From assembly GCA_015662815.1 (NCBI GenBank), contig DQTK01000067.1, positions 1 to 16,029 on the forward strand: a stretch of DNA of 16,029 bases, given 5' to 3'. Position 1 is the first letter of the stretch; each line of letters starts with the position of its first letter. Made by a program: the position numbers and the translations under genes. The notes under the pieces were generated by a model. That model did not search any database. It saw nothing but the letters and a program-made list of their open reading frames with translations, and was not told where the DNA came from. The stretch is from Aquifex aeolicus. Its GTDB lineage: Bacteria > Aquificota > Aquificia > Aquificales > Aquificaceae. This document shows, one piece after another, positions 6,440 through 13,312 of this stretch.

Positions 6440-7458
6440 ACTTTATGGGAAAGCTCAATATATCTGTTCATGACTTCCAGTGCTCTACCGCTGTCTATTG
6501 ATTCCTGAGCCATCTGATATGCCTCTTTTAAATCGGTGGCTTTTCCAGAAACTAAAATTCCAAATGTAGCATTGAGTAAAACTATATCTCTAGGAGTACC
6601 GTTATCACCCTTTAAAACGGAAAGAGCAATTTCTACACTCTCATGTGGAGAATTCACTTTAACTTCATTCAGAGGTTTCCTTTTTATTCCTAATTCTTCG
6701 GGTGAAAAGGTGAAGGTTCTTATTCCTTCTTGGGATACTTCAGCTACTATGGTCTCTCCTTCAACACTTACTTCATCGAGTCCATTCTTTCCGTGAACAA
6801 CGTAAGCTTGTATAGCTCCCAAATCCTTCAGGGCTTTTGCTACTTTTTCTACGTAATCCTTGGAAAAAACACCGAGTACCTGTCTCTTTACCCCGGCAGG
6901 ATTTGTAAGAGGTCCTACTAAGTTAAAGATAGACCTAACCCCTACTTCCCTTCTGGGACCTACCACTCTTTTCATAGCCGGGTGATAAAGAGGAGCAAAT
7001 ATAAAGCTAAAACCTATTTCTTCTATAAGAGTAGCCACCTTCTCAGGTGGTAAATCTATTTTTGCCCCTAAAGCTTCTAAAAAATCCGCACTACCACTTT
7101 TTGATGATACGGACCGATTCCCATGCTTTGCAACCTTTATTCCTGCACCTGCTAAGACAAAGCCTGCTACAGTAGAAACGTTAAACGTTCCGCTATTGTC
7201 TCCCCCTGTTCCGGCTGTATCTACCAACTCCTCAGGATTTTTCACAGGAACCTTTACAACTTTTTCGCGAAAAAGTTTTACAGCTCCGGCAATCTCTTCA
7301 GGTGTCTCTCCTTTCATTTTTGTTCCTATAACTAAAGCACCTATTTGGGCTTCCGATGCATTTCCCTCAACTATCTCCTTCATCAGTGTATACATTTCCT
7401 CGGAAGTTAAATCCTTAAAATCCGCGAGTTTTCTCAAAAGTTCCCTTACTCTTTCCAT
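6436..7458 (-). CDS. trpD: Anthranilate phosphoribosyltransferase
   Basis: TrpD joins anthranilate to PRPP in the second step of the tryptophan branch. With ATG 7458 the protein has 340 residues, the normal family length. It shows GTGGD at 83-87 (PRPP pyrophosphate site), KHGNRSVSS at 111-119, RREVGVRSIFN for anthranilate binding, and the Mg-binding LDE near 227-229. The frame stays open further upstream to 7542, but those 28 codons do not match the family and would overlap the likely promoter. No Shine-Dalgarno precedes ATG 7458, and a -10-like element ends only 15 bases upstream. trpF is divergent next door. The coiled-coil gene overlaps its stop. Confidence 0.96.
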   Translation of the reverse strand: MERVRELLRKLADFKDLTSEEMYTLMKEIVEGNASEAQIGALVIGTKMKGETPEEIAGAVKLFREKVVKVPVKNPEELVDTAGTGGDNSGTFNVSTVAGFVLAGAGIKVAKHGNRSVSSKSGSADFLEALGAKIDLPPEKVATLIEEIGFSFIFAPLYHPAMKRVVGPRREVGVRSIFNLVGPLTNPAGVKRQVLGVFSKDYVEKVAKALKDLGAIQAYVVHGKNGLDEVSVEGETIVAEVSQEGIRTFTFSPEELGIKRKPLNEVKVNSPHESVEIALSVLKGDNGTPRDIVLLNATFGILVSGKATDLKEAYQMAQESIDSGRALEVMNRYIELSHKV

Positions 7459-7473
7459 TGTTAAATTAAAAAT

Positions 7474-7501
7474 GCTATACAAATGTGGTATTTGCAAGCA
7501 A
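7474..7501 (-). promoter_or_regulatory. Candidate trpD promoter
   Basis: On the minus strand TTGCTT (7501-7496) and TATAGC (7479-7474) are separated by 16 bases. Transcription would begin near 7467, leaving a leader of about nine bases before ATG 7458 and no Shine-Dalgarno. A better -10 (TATACT) lies further upstream at about 7505-7510 on the same strand, without a good -35. The call rests on hexamer matching only. Confidence 0.35.
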
Positions 7502-7565
7502 AAGTAGTATAAGGTTGTAAAGTACAAATCTTGCAGGGACATATAAACTCACGGACTGACAAGAC

Positions 7566-7595
7566 TTAAATATCCGGGCTCTTCTATGATATACT
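7566..7595 (+). promoter_or_regulatory. Candidate trpF promoter with extended -10
   Basis: TGATATACT at 7587-7595 is a good extended -10 (TG, one base, TATACT). A weak TTAAAT lies upstream at 7566-7571. Transcription would start near 7602, only about five bases before ATG 7607, so the mRNA would be almost leaderless. This supports ATG 7607 over the upstream ATG 7586, which lies beside the -10 and would fall outside the transcript. Confidence 0.45.
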
Positions 7596-7606
7596 TCCCT
7601 AGACTG

Positions 7607-8227
7607 ATGGTCAGGGTAAAGATATGTGGGATTACAAACTCAGAAGATGCTCTATTTAGTGTGAATTCAGGAGCGGATTATATAGGAGTAATTACCTACA
7701 AAAAAAGTCCGAGGTACGTATCTAAGGAGAAAAGACTTGAGATTTTGAATTCCTTAGAAAGCTTATCCGTTAAGAAGGTTGCGGTTGTTGTAAATGAATC
7801 CTATGAGTTTATAAAAGAACTTCTGAACGAAGGATTTGACCTTATTCAGCTTCACGGAGATGAGGACATCTCTTTAGCCAAAAAGGTGGGTATGGATCGA
7901 GTAATAAAGGTATTCAGGGTCAAGGACACAGTCCCATCGGTAGAAGAATGGAAAGAGGCTTACGCAATACTTTTAGACACTTATTCCAAGAACTTTTACG
8001 GAGGAACCGGGAAAACCTTTAACTGGGAAATTGCCTCAAAGTTGGTAGAGGGGGGGTATAAAATTTTCCTTTCAGGGGGATTAAAACCCGAAAATATTGA
8101 AAAGGCAATAAAGCTGGTGAAACCCTACGCTGTAGATGTTTCATCCGGGGTTGAAAGGGAAAAAGGAAGAAAGGATTTTAGAAAGGTTGAGGAATTCATA
8201 AAAACTGCTAAGTTCCAAGAAATTTAA
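7607..8227 (+). CDS. trpF: Phosphoribosylanthranilate isomerase
   Basis: TrpF carries out the Amadori rearrangement of phosphoribosylanthranilate to CdRP, the step directly after TrpD. It is a (beta-alpha)8 barrel of 206 residues from ATG 7607. KICGIT at 5-10 contains the catalytic C7. SPRYVS is at 34-39, QLHGDE at 81-86 and ILLDT at 121-125 with the general acid D124. Phosphate-binding glycines follow at GGTGKTFNW (132-140), FLSGGL and VDVSSGVE. The upstream ATG 7586 would add seven atypical residues. Its stop lies 20 bases inside the end of convergent murD. It is divergent from trpD, and no other trp gene is in the window, in keeping with the scattered trp genes of Aquifex. Confidence 0.96.
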   Translation: MVRVKICGITNSEDALFSVNSGADYIGVITYKKSPRYVSKEKRLEILNSLESLSVKKVAVVVNESYEFIKELLNEGFDLIQLHGDEDISLAKKVGMDRVIKVFRVKDTVPSVEEWKEAYAILLDTYSKNFYGGTGKTFNWEIASKLVEGGYKIFLSGGLKPENIEKAIKLVKPYAVDVSSGVEREKGRKDFRKVEEFIKTAKFQEI

Positions 8228-9452
8228 AAATCAATTCTTTGAACTTTTGCCCTCTTTCCTCATAACTTTTAAACATATCGAATGAAGAGCAAGCAGGTGA
8301 GAAGAGTATAACATCTCCACTTTTCGCAAAGCTTAAGGCTTTTTTTACGGCTTCTTCTAAATCCGGACAGGTTTCAACGGGTATATACTCTTTCCAAGAT
8401 TCTTTAATTTTTTGTTTTGTCTCTCCTATGGCAAAAGCTATCTTTACCTTTTTCTTTACAATCTCAAGAACGGAAAGAAAATCAGCTCCCTTGTCCTTCC
8501 CCCCGACAATGAGAATTACCGAATTATCGGAAAAGGTTTCAAGAGCGGATTTGAGGGCATTAGTTGTGGTGGATTTGGAATCGTTGTAAATATCTATACC
8601 TCCGAAAGTTCCTAAATACTCCAGTCTATAGGGAAGCCCTCTGAATTCGTAGAGTATATGTTCAAACTCATCTGGTTTTAATCCAAGTTTTAAAGCTATT
8701 AGGGCTACTACCGAAGCATTGTATACGTTGTGAATACCTTTTATTTTCAAGTACCTCGGATTAAATAACTTAATTCCTTGGAAATAAACTCCTTCTTTCA
8801 GAATCTCCAATCCCGAGAAGTTTATCTTTTTTGCCCTGGTAGGTGTTTCTTTTATCTCCTTTATAAAATCGTTGAGTACAATTAGGTCCTCCTCGCTCTG
8901 ATTTTCAAAAACTTTGTATTTACTCTTTAGGTAGTCTTCTAAAGATGGATGCCAATCAAGGTGGTCGGGTGAGAAACTTATAAAGGCTCCTATATTAGGT
9001 ACAAATGTTTTCAGAGTTTTTCCCTGGAAAGACGATACTTCAAGAACAGCTACTCCCCTCTCCTTTTTACTTACTATATCTGAGAAAGGAACTCCTATAT
9101 TTCCCCCTTCGTAAACCTCCGGAAAGAAATTCCTGAGTACCAAGTATGTGAGTTTCGTAGTTGTAGACTTACCATCTGTTCCAGTTATAGCTATTATCTT
9201 GCCCTTGAAAAATCTGTAAGCCAGCTCCAGTTCGCCTATTACCTCTTTCTCCTTTTTCAGAGCTTCTATCCAGAGAGGATGGTGAGGTGGAATTCCGGGG
9301 GATAAAACTACGGTTTCAATCTCATTCAGAACTTCTTTCCAGAGTTCCGGATTTTCTTTATCGTCTCCGGCGTAAACTTTATAGCCTTTTGATTTTAAGA
9401 GCCTAACTGCCGCTTTTCCGCTTTTTCCTAAACCCCAAACGAGGTAGCTCAT
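8208..9452 (-). CDS. murD: UDP-N-acetylmuramoyl-L-alanine:D-glutamate ligase
   Basis: MurD adds D-glutamate to UDP-MurNAc-L-Ala in cytoplasmic peptidoglycan precursor synthesis, using ATP. The 414-residue protein has the three-domain Mur ligase layout. An N-terminal Rossmann-like UDP-binding domain begins WGLGKSGKAA. The ATP-binding P-loop GTDGKSTT is at 91-98 (family consensus GTNGKTT). The central domain has SPDHLDWH at 161-168 and the KSKYK lysines near 176-180, one of which is carbamylated in the family. The C-terminal domain has YNDSKSTTTNA at 289-299, IVGGKDKGADF and FSPACSSFDMF. ATG 9452 overlaps the transporter stop by four bases. It is the last gene of the rlmI-like/CDF/murD operon and overlaps trpF at the 3' end. 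Confidence 0.96.
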   Translation of the reverse strand: MSYLVWGLGKSGKAAVRLLKSKGYKVYAGDDKENPELWKEVLNEIETVVLSPGIPPHHPLWIEALKKEKEVIGELELAYRFFKGKIIAITGTDGKSTTTKLTYLVLRNFFPEVYEGGNIGVPFSDIVSKKERGVAVLEVSSFQGKTLKTFVPNIGAFISFSPDHLDWHPSLEDYLKSKYKVFENQSEEDLIVLNDFIKEIKETPTRAKKINFSGLEILKEGVYFQGIKLFNPRYLKIKGIHNVYNASVVALIALKLGLKPDEFEHILYEFRGLPYRLEYLGTFGGIDIYNDSKSTTTNALKSALETFSDNSVILIVGGKDKGADFLSVLEIVKKKVKIAFAIGETKQKIKESWKEYIPVETCPDLEEAVKKALSFAKSGDVILFSPACSSFDMFKSYEERGQKFKELIFKFLGT

Positions 9453-10606
9453 GTCACGGTTTCTTTAATCCTCGATACTTCCGCTAACGCCTCATAGGGA
9501 TTTTCTTTTTCAGTTTCCCACACAAAAATTTTATTTCTATGGAGAATCCACTTGGCTTTATTACTCCTAGGGTGATATCCGCTGATTACTATATCTACAC
9601 CCTGCTTTACCAATTCCTTAGCTATGTACTCTTCTTTTTTCCCGGGTAAATTTATAACCCTTGCATTTCCCCTTCCCTCTCTAAATATCAAAATCCTTTC
9701 CGTTTCTTCAAAACTATTGGCTATCTTTCCATTTTTTGTGAGAATTGCCACCTTGGTTGTATCGTTTATACAACAAGGTTCGTAATGGATAAACACCATA
9801 TCCACATGCAGGAGTTCTTCCATTATTTTCCTTTCAATTTCATCGGCAATCCTATGACTCCTTATAAAGTCATCCGTATTTATCGTAATTACTGCATCCA
9901 CGAATAACTTTCCCCCTGCACTCCTGACGAGAAGTCTTTTTATTTCCATAACTTCGGGAAAAGATAAAATTATCCTCTTTATTTTTTCAATAGTTTCCTT
10001 GTCAGCGGAAATGTCGAGAATAGCTCCTATTTGTTCTTTGAGAAGTTCAAAAGCGGTATAGCCAATAATCACTGCAACGGCAACAGCTATGTACCTCTCT
10101 ATATTTATTCCAAAATAGTACGAACCCAAGCTAATGAGAACCAGTAAAGACGCAAAGGCATCGGTAAGTGTATGGTAGGAGTCCGCTATAAGCGTAGGCG
10201 AGTTTAGTCTCTTCCCTGCTCTTCTTTCTAAGAAAGACAAAGTAAGGGATGCACTTAAAGATACTACTGTTATACCTATACCGAAAGGCAGATTTTCTTG
10301 GTTAATCTTTATCTCACCTTTGAGAGTCCTCTGAATAATTTCCCATGCGGTGAAAAATAAAAAAAACGATATAACTATCGCACCTATGTTTTCCAGTTTA
10401 TACAGTCCGTAGGGAAACCTCTCGTTCTTCACCTCGGAAAATTTTATAGATAAAAAGGCTATGAGCGATGCTGTAGCGTCGGACAAAGAATGAATAGCAT
10501 CTCCTATCAAGGACAGAGAACCTGTAAGCAGACCCCCGATAAGTTTAATTACTGACTGAAAAATATTTAAACCAAGAGATACCAGAGCCCAGTGCTCCTT
10601 CTTCAT
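9449..10606 (-). CDS. Cation diffusion facilitator (CDF) transporter fused to a NifX/DiNase-like domain
   Basis: This 385-residue inner-membrane metal/proton antiporter has CDF membrane helices over residues 1-195. The two metal sites are H39xxxD43 in helix 2 (GDAIHSLSD) and H145xxxD149 in helix 5 (ADSYHTLTD), an HD-HD set typical of Zn-type carriers. Residues about 200-278 form the cytoplasmic dimer domain, ending FIHYEPCC. An additional domain of about 100 residues follows (from about 284), with VAILTKNGKI, then KELVKQGVDIVISGY and a closing NPYEALAEV. Its order resembles the dinitrogenase iron-molybdenum cofactor (NifX/NifB C-terminal) domain; this match is by eye. Such a tail could sense or bind metal or a metallo-cofactor. 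The gene overlaps rlmI-like and murD by four bases each. Confidence 0.9.
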   Translation of the reverse strand: MKKEHWALVSLGLNIFQSVIKLIGGLLTGSLSLIGDAIHSLSDATASLIAFLSIKFSEVKNERFPYGLYKLENIGAIVISFFLFFTAWEIIQRTLKGEIKINQENLPFGIGITVVSLSASLTLSFLERRAGKRLNSPTLIADSYHTLTDAFASLLVLISLGSYYFGINIERYIAVAVAVIIGYTAFELLKEQIGAILDISADKETIEKIKRIILSFPEVMEIKRLLVRSAGGKLFVDAVITINTDDFIRSHRIADEIERKIMEELLHVDMVFIHYEPCCINDTTKVAILTKNGKIANSFEETERILIFREGRGNARVINLPGKKEEYIAKELVKQGVDIVISGYHPRSNKAKWILHRNKIFVWETEKENPYEALAEVSRIKETVT

Positions 10607-11778
10607 ATTACCTCAACCCATACACCTTTTAAGTATAAAGTATTCGGCATCTGAAGAATCCAGGGGTGGTCTAAGTCCTGAAAGGTCTTAGCTATAACCC
10701 TTACCTGTCTCCTAACATCGTAAGAAGCTTTAAGCAAAACATCTAAGAGGTATTGCTCCGTTATGTGAAAGGAACAGGAAAAGACTGCAAGATATCCTCC
10801 GCTTTTTGCAATTTTGAGACCCCTTACACAAAGTTCTTTATAACCTCTGAGCGCATTTGGAACAGCTGCTTTGTTTTTGGCAAAGGAAGGAGGGTCTATT
10901 ATTATTACATCAAACTTTTCTCCCTTTTTATCGAGTTTCCTCAAATAATCAAAAGCGTTTGCTTTTATCCACTTAATCTCTGTAAGACCGTTTAGTTCTG
11001 CGTTTTTCTGAGCTTCTTTCAGTGCCAATTCCGAAATATCTACGCCTATTACCTCTCCTGCCCCTGCTCTTTTCATATTCAAAGCAAACCCACCCGTATG
11101 GCAAAATACATCAAGACATCTATCCCCCGGTTCAACCAAGTTTCTGACAAACTTCCTAGCATTTCTCTGGTCCAAGAAGAATCCTGTTTTTTGACCCTCG
11201 GGTATATTTATATAGTATTTTAAGTCGTGTTCCCAGATTATCACTTCTTGGGGAACTTCTCCGTATATCACCCCCTCTTCTACATCCAAACCCTCTACCC
11301 TTTTCGCTATCTCGTTTATCTTTTCATAAATGCCCTTAGGTTTTAATAGATCTATCAAGGTTTCGATTATTACATCCCTGAATTGATTCATTCCGTATGT
11401 TGTAAATTCGATAGCAAGATAGTTCCCGTAAACGTCAACTATTAAACCCGGGAGAAGGTCTCCTTCGGAGTGAATAAGTCTGTAAGCGTTGCTGTTTATA
11501 TAAAGCCTCTTTCTATATTCATAAGCTTCTTTTATTCTCTTTCTGATTAAGTCGGAAGATATAGGTTCCTTTTTATCAAAGGAAAGAATTCTTATAGCTA
11601 TGTTTACTTCCGGGTTTATATAACCGTATCCGAGAAACTTTCCGTTTACGTCCCTTACTGCCACAATCTCCCCTTTTTTAGGTCTTCTAGAGAACGATGC
11701 AATTTCTGCCCTGTAGACCCATGGGAAGAATCCCTTAATTCTGTCTTCTACTCCGGGTTTTACCCTTACTTGAAGCAT
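10603..11778 (-). CDS. RlmI-like 23S rRNA cytosine-C5 methyltransferase (PUA + SAM-dependent domain)
   Basis: This 391-residue protein has the layout of the RlmI/YccW family. A PUA-like RNA-binding domain occupies about 1-70 (begins VRVKPGVEDRI, with FPWVYRAEI). A central domain follows, with GDLLPGLIVDVYG at 106-118. The Rossmann methyltransferase begins near 190: GQKTGFFLDQRNAR at 195-208, the SAM loop DVFCHTGGF at 223-231, GVDIS at 245-249, DPPSFAK at 295-301 and the Cys-containing FSCSFH at 333-338. By family knowledge it methylates C5 of a cytosine in 23S rRNA; the exact site cannot be read here. ATG 11778 has no Shine-Dalgarno but a perfect -10 lies 18 bases upstream. It heads an operon with the CDF transporter and murD. 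Confidence 0.88.
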   Translation of the reverse strand: MLQVRVKPGVEDRIKGFFPWVYRAEIASFSRRPKKGEIVAVRDVNGKFLGYGYINPEVNIAIRILSFDKKEPISSDLIRKRIKEAYEYRKRLYINSNAYRLIHSEGDLLPGLIVDVYGNYLAIEFTTYGMNQFRDVIIETLIDLLKPKGIYEKINEIAKRVEGLDVEEGVIYGEVPQEVIIWEHDLKYYINIPEGQKTGFFLDQRNARKFVRNLVEPGDRCLDVFCHTGGFALNMKRAGAGEVIGVDISELALKEAQKNAELNGLTEIKWIKANAFDYLRKLDKKGEKFDVIIIDPPSFAKNKAAVPNALRGYKELCVRGLKIAKSGGYLAVFSCSFHITEQYLLDVLLKASYDVRRQVRVIAKTFQDLDHPWILQMPNTLYLKGVWVEVI

Positions 11779-11796
11779 AGTATTATCTTACGGTAA

Positions 11797-11802
11797 ATTA
11801 TA
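11797..11802 (-). promoter_or_regulatory. Candidate -10 box for the rlmI-like/CDF/murD operon
   Basis: A perfect TATAAT reads on the minus strand at 11802-11797, 18 bases before ATG 11778. The expected transcript would have a leader of about 12 bases and no Shine-Dalgarno. No convincing -35 hexamer lies at the right distance; a TTGCCA exists but is about 23 bases away. Confidence 0.45.
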
Positions 11803-11845
11803 AGACGTGTTTATACTCCCATTTATGGCAATATGAAGATAACAG

Positions 11846-12112
11846 TTATATAAAATAAAATACACAAGGGGGTTTTATCTTCTCATTCTCTTTAAACTCC
11901 TCGTAAATTTTTTCAATCTCTTTGGAAAAGATCTCTTTGAGGGGTGAGAGCAAAAGCAAGAAGTTAAAACCAGTGAGAGGTATCCTATCTCTTGAGATAC
12001 TAAGGATTACCCTCCTCAAAGCCTCCTTTCCCCTTCCTACAGCTGGGGAATCCCCTCCTTCTCCTTCTTTATCTCCTTGGGTTCTACCTCCCCCAAAAAC
12101 CTCAAATTCCTT
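11846..12112 (-). pseudogene. Decayed 3' remnant of an unknown protein-coding gene
   Basis: The stretch between the rlmI-like gene and the hemerythrin gene has no intact gene. On the minus strand one frame is open from 12112 to a TAA at 11848-11846 (88 codons) but has no ATG or GTG start; only an internal TTG is available. Its translation looks coding rather than random. It has a Gly-rich stretch (FGGGRTQGDKEGEGG), then GKEALRRVILSISRDRIPL, then an amphipathic KEIFSKEIEKIYEEFKE. Codon use matches the neighbours. Upstream it is closed by TAG 12115-12113, and plausible continuation (KPEFFVGSKRIEG) appears in another frame up to about 12150, so frameshifts or stops have probably broken a longer gene. 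I do not recognise the family. Confidence 0.42.
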
Positions 12113-12197
12113 CTATCCTTTTAGAACCTACAAAAAACTCCGGCTTACAAAATGTTTATCTTCAAGGTATGCCCTTTTAAATAACGTTTTATTTCCC

Positions 12198-12226
12198 TTA
12201 ACCGTATGTAAATTTTTACTTACATT
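12198..12226 (+). promoter_or_regulatory. Candidate hemerythrin promoter (leaderless start)
   Basis: TTAACC (12198-12203) and TACATT (12221-12226) are separated by 17 bases. A start point seven bases after the -10 would be 12233, the A of the hemerythrin ATG. There is no Shine-Dalgarno in the A/T-rich bases before the ATG. The hexamers are imperfect. Confidence 0.4.
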
Positions 12227-12232
12227 AATTCT

Positions 12233-12649
12233 ATGCTGATAAAACCGAACGATATTCAAAAAGTGGGAAATCTTCTTATGGATACGGTTCACGAGGAGGA
12301 AATTAGACTCCTGAATGAGCTTTATGAAGCTCTCACAAAAAAGGAAATAAATAGGATTGATACCTTTATGGATGAACTTCTGGTGGATTTGGAAGACCAT
12401 TTTACGACAGAAGAAGAGTTAATGCGGGAGTTTGAATTCTTTGCATATCCTATGCACAAGGTTGAGCACGACCAAATGCCTCAGCGCTTTAAAGAGATTT
12501 ACAACGCATGGAAGAAGAATAAAAATCCCGACGCAGTTATAAGGTTTTTAAAAGATGAGATGATACCGTGGCCCAAAAGCCATGTGGCACGATGGGACTC
12601 AACAACAGCTCAACAGCTAGGTGATAGAAATAAAATTTTATGGAAATAG
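12233..12649 (+). CDS. Bacteriohemerythrin-type diiron O2-binding protein
   Basis: This 138-residue single-domain hemerythrin is expected to be a cytoplasmic four-helix bundle that binds O2 at a non-heme diiron site. All seven usual iron ligands can be placed: H20, H56, E60, H75, H79, H117 and D122, in the order H...HxxxE...HxxxH...HxxxxD. In a microaerophilic thermophile it may store, deliver or scavenge oxygen; this is inference. About 16 extra residues follow the last ligand. The gene is monocistronic apart from a tiny ORF that overlaps its stop. It sits directly after the degraded stretch 11846-12112, and its own promoter appears to place the transcript start at the ATG. Confidence 0.92.
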   Translation: MLIKPNDIQKVGNLLMDTVHEEEIRLLNELYEALTKKEINRIDTFMDELLVDLEDHFTTEEELMREFEFFAYPMHKVEHDQMPQRFKEIYNAWKKNKNPDAVIRFLKDEMIPWPKSHVARWDSTTAQQLGDRNKILWK

Positions 12650-12759
12650 GTGGGATTATTAAAAAAAATCTTATTTTCATAAGTGCGGAAATTTTAGCGT
12701 TCGTATTTGCAAAACGTTTCGAAGGGGAAATCAAAAAGAAATATCAACAGAATAAGTAA
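12640..12759 (+). CDS. Possible 39-residue single-pass membrane protein
   Basis: ATG 12640 lies inside the last codons of the hemerythrin gene (10-base overlap, ATGGAAATAG), so translation could be coupled. The 39 residues have a short basic N-terminus, one hydrophobic segment (NLIFISAEILAFVFA, about residues 10-24) and a basic tail (KRFEGEIKKKYQQNK). That is the layout of a small inner-membrane protein. No Shine-Dalgarno is evident. The last 29 bases overlap the 3' end of maf on the other strand. Function is unknown; it could also be a chance ORF. Confidence 0.42.
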   Translation: MEIGGIIKKNLIFISAEILAFVFAKRFEGEIKKKYQQNK

Positions 12760-13312
12760 TTAAGTTGTTCTCCTTTAAAATTTCATAAACTCTTACTATT
12801 GGCAATCCCATGACAGTGTAAAAGTTCCCGTGGATTTTTTCAACAATTGTAGCTCCGAACCCTTGAACTCCATAAGCTCCGGCCTTGTCCATAGGCTCTC
12901 TCGCCTTTATATAGTTCATAATTTCTTTATCGCTGAGGCTTCTGAATTTAACCTTTGCGACATCGTGCAGTACAACTTTTCTAAAGGGAGTTAGTATTGC
13001 CACTCCGGTAACAACTTTATGCCATCTTCCCGATAACTTCCTGAGAATGGCAAACGCTTCTTCCTCGCTTCTCGGCTTTCCTATAATCTCTTTACCGAGG
13101 AAAACAAGAGTATCAGCTCCGATTACCACAGAATTCCTGTTTTGCTTCCATACAGCTATGGCTTTTTCCCTTGCTAATTTTCTTGCCGTGAGAATGGGTT
13201 TCCCCTCTACTTTTCCTTCCCTTATTTTTGCAGGTATTATTTCAAACCTTAAACCCAGTAGGGAAAGAATCTCAATGCGGCGAGGAGAAGAAGATGCCAG
13301 AATTATTTTCAT
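12731..13312 (-). CDS. maf: Maf-family nucleotide pyrophosphatase
   Basis: Maf proteins hydrolyse dTTP/UTP or modified nucleoside triphosphates to monophosphates, and have been linked to septum control in some bacteria. The 193-residue protein has ASSSPRR at 6-12, IGADTLV at 64-70 with the catalytic D67, GKP at 78-80, GRWHKVVTGVAI at 95-106, and DKAGAYGVQGFGA, the closing substrate-loop motif. A basic residue next to the SSSPRR loop and the GAYGVQG sequence suggest the dTTP/UTP (YhdE) type, but the sub-specificity is not certain. ATG 13312 overlaps the fabF stop by four bases, so it is the last gene of the fab operon. Confidence 0.95.
   Translation of the reverse strand: MKIILASSSPRRIEILSLLGLRFEIIPAKIREGKVEGKPILTARKLAREKAIAVWKQNRNSVVIGADTLVFLGKEIIGKPRSEEEAFAILRKLSGRWHKVVTGVAILTPFRKVVLHDVAKVKFRSLSDKEIMNYIKAREPMDKAGAYGVQGFGATIVEKIHGNFYTVMGLPIVRVYEILKENNLITYSVDISF

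Noticed and set aside
7459..7542. Upstream extension of trpD by 28 codons
   Set aside because: The added residues do not match the TrpD N-terminus, the protein would be longer than usual, and the region contains the likely promoter.
7586..7606. Upstream ATG for trpF
   Set aside because: It lies next to the extended -10 box. Starting at ATG 7607 gives the usual short N-terminus before KICGIT and the expected length.
11922..12239. 105-codon plus-strand frame in the gap before the hemerythrin gene
   Set aside because: Its translation is Pro/Ser/Leu-rich and low in charge, as expected from the antisense of a Gly/Glu/Lys-rich coding stretch. No ribosome binding site is seen, and the minus-strand frame looks far more protein-like.
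12128..12400. 90-codon minus-strand frame opposite the start of the hemerythrin gene
   Set aside because: Most of it is antisense to the well-supported hemerythrin. Only the part beyond 12235 could belong to the decayed remnant.
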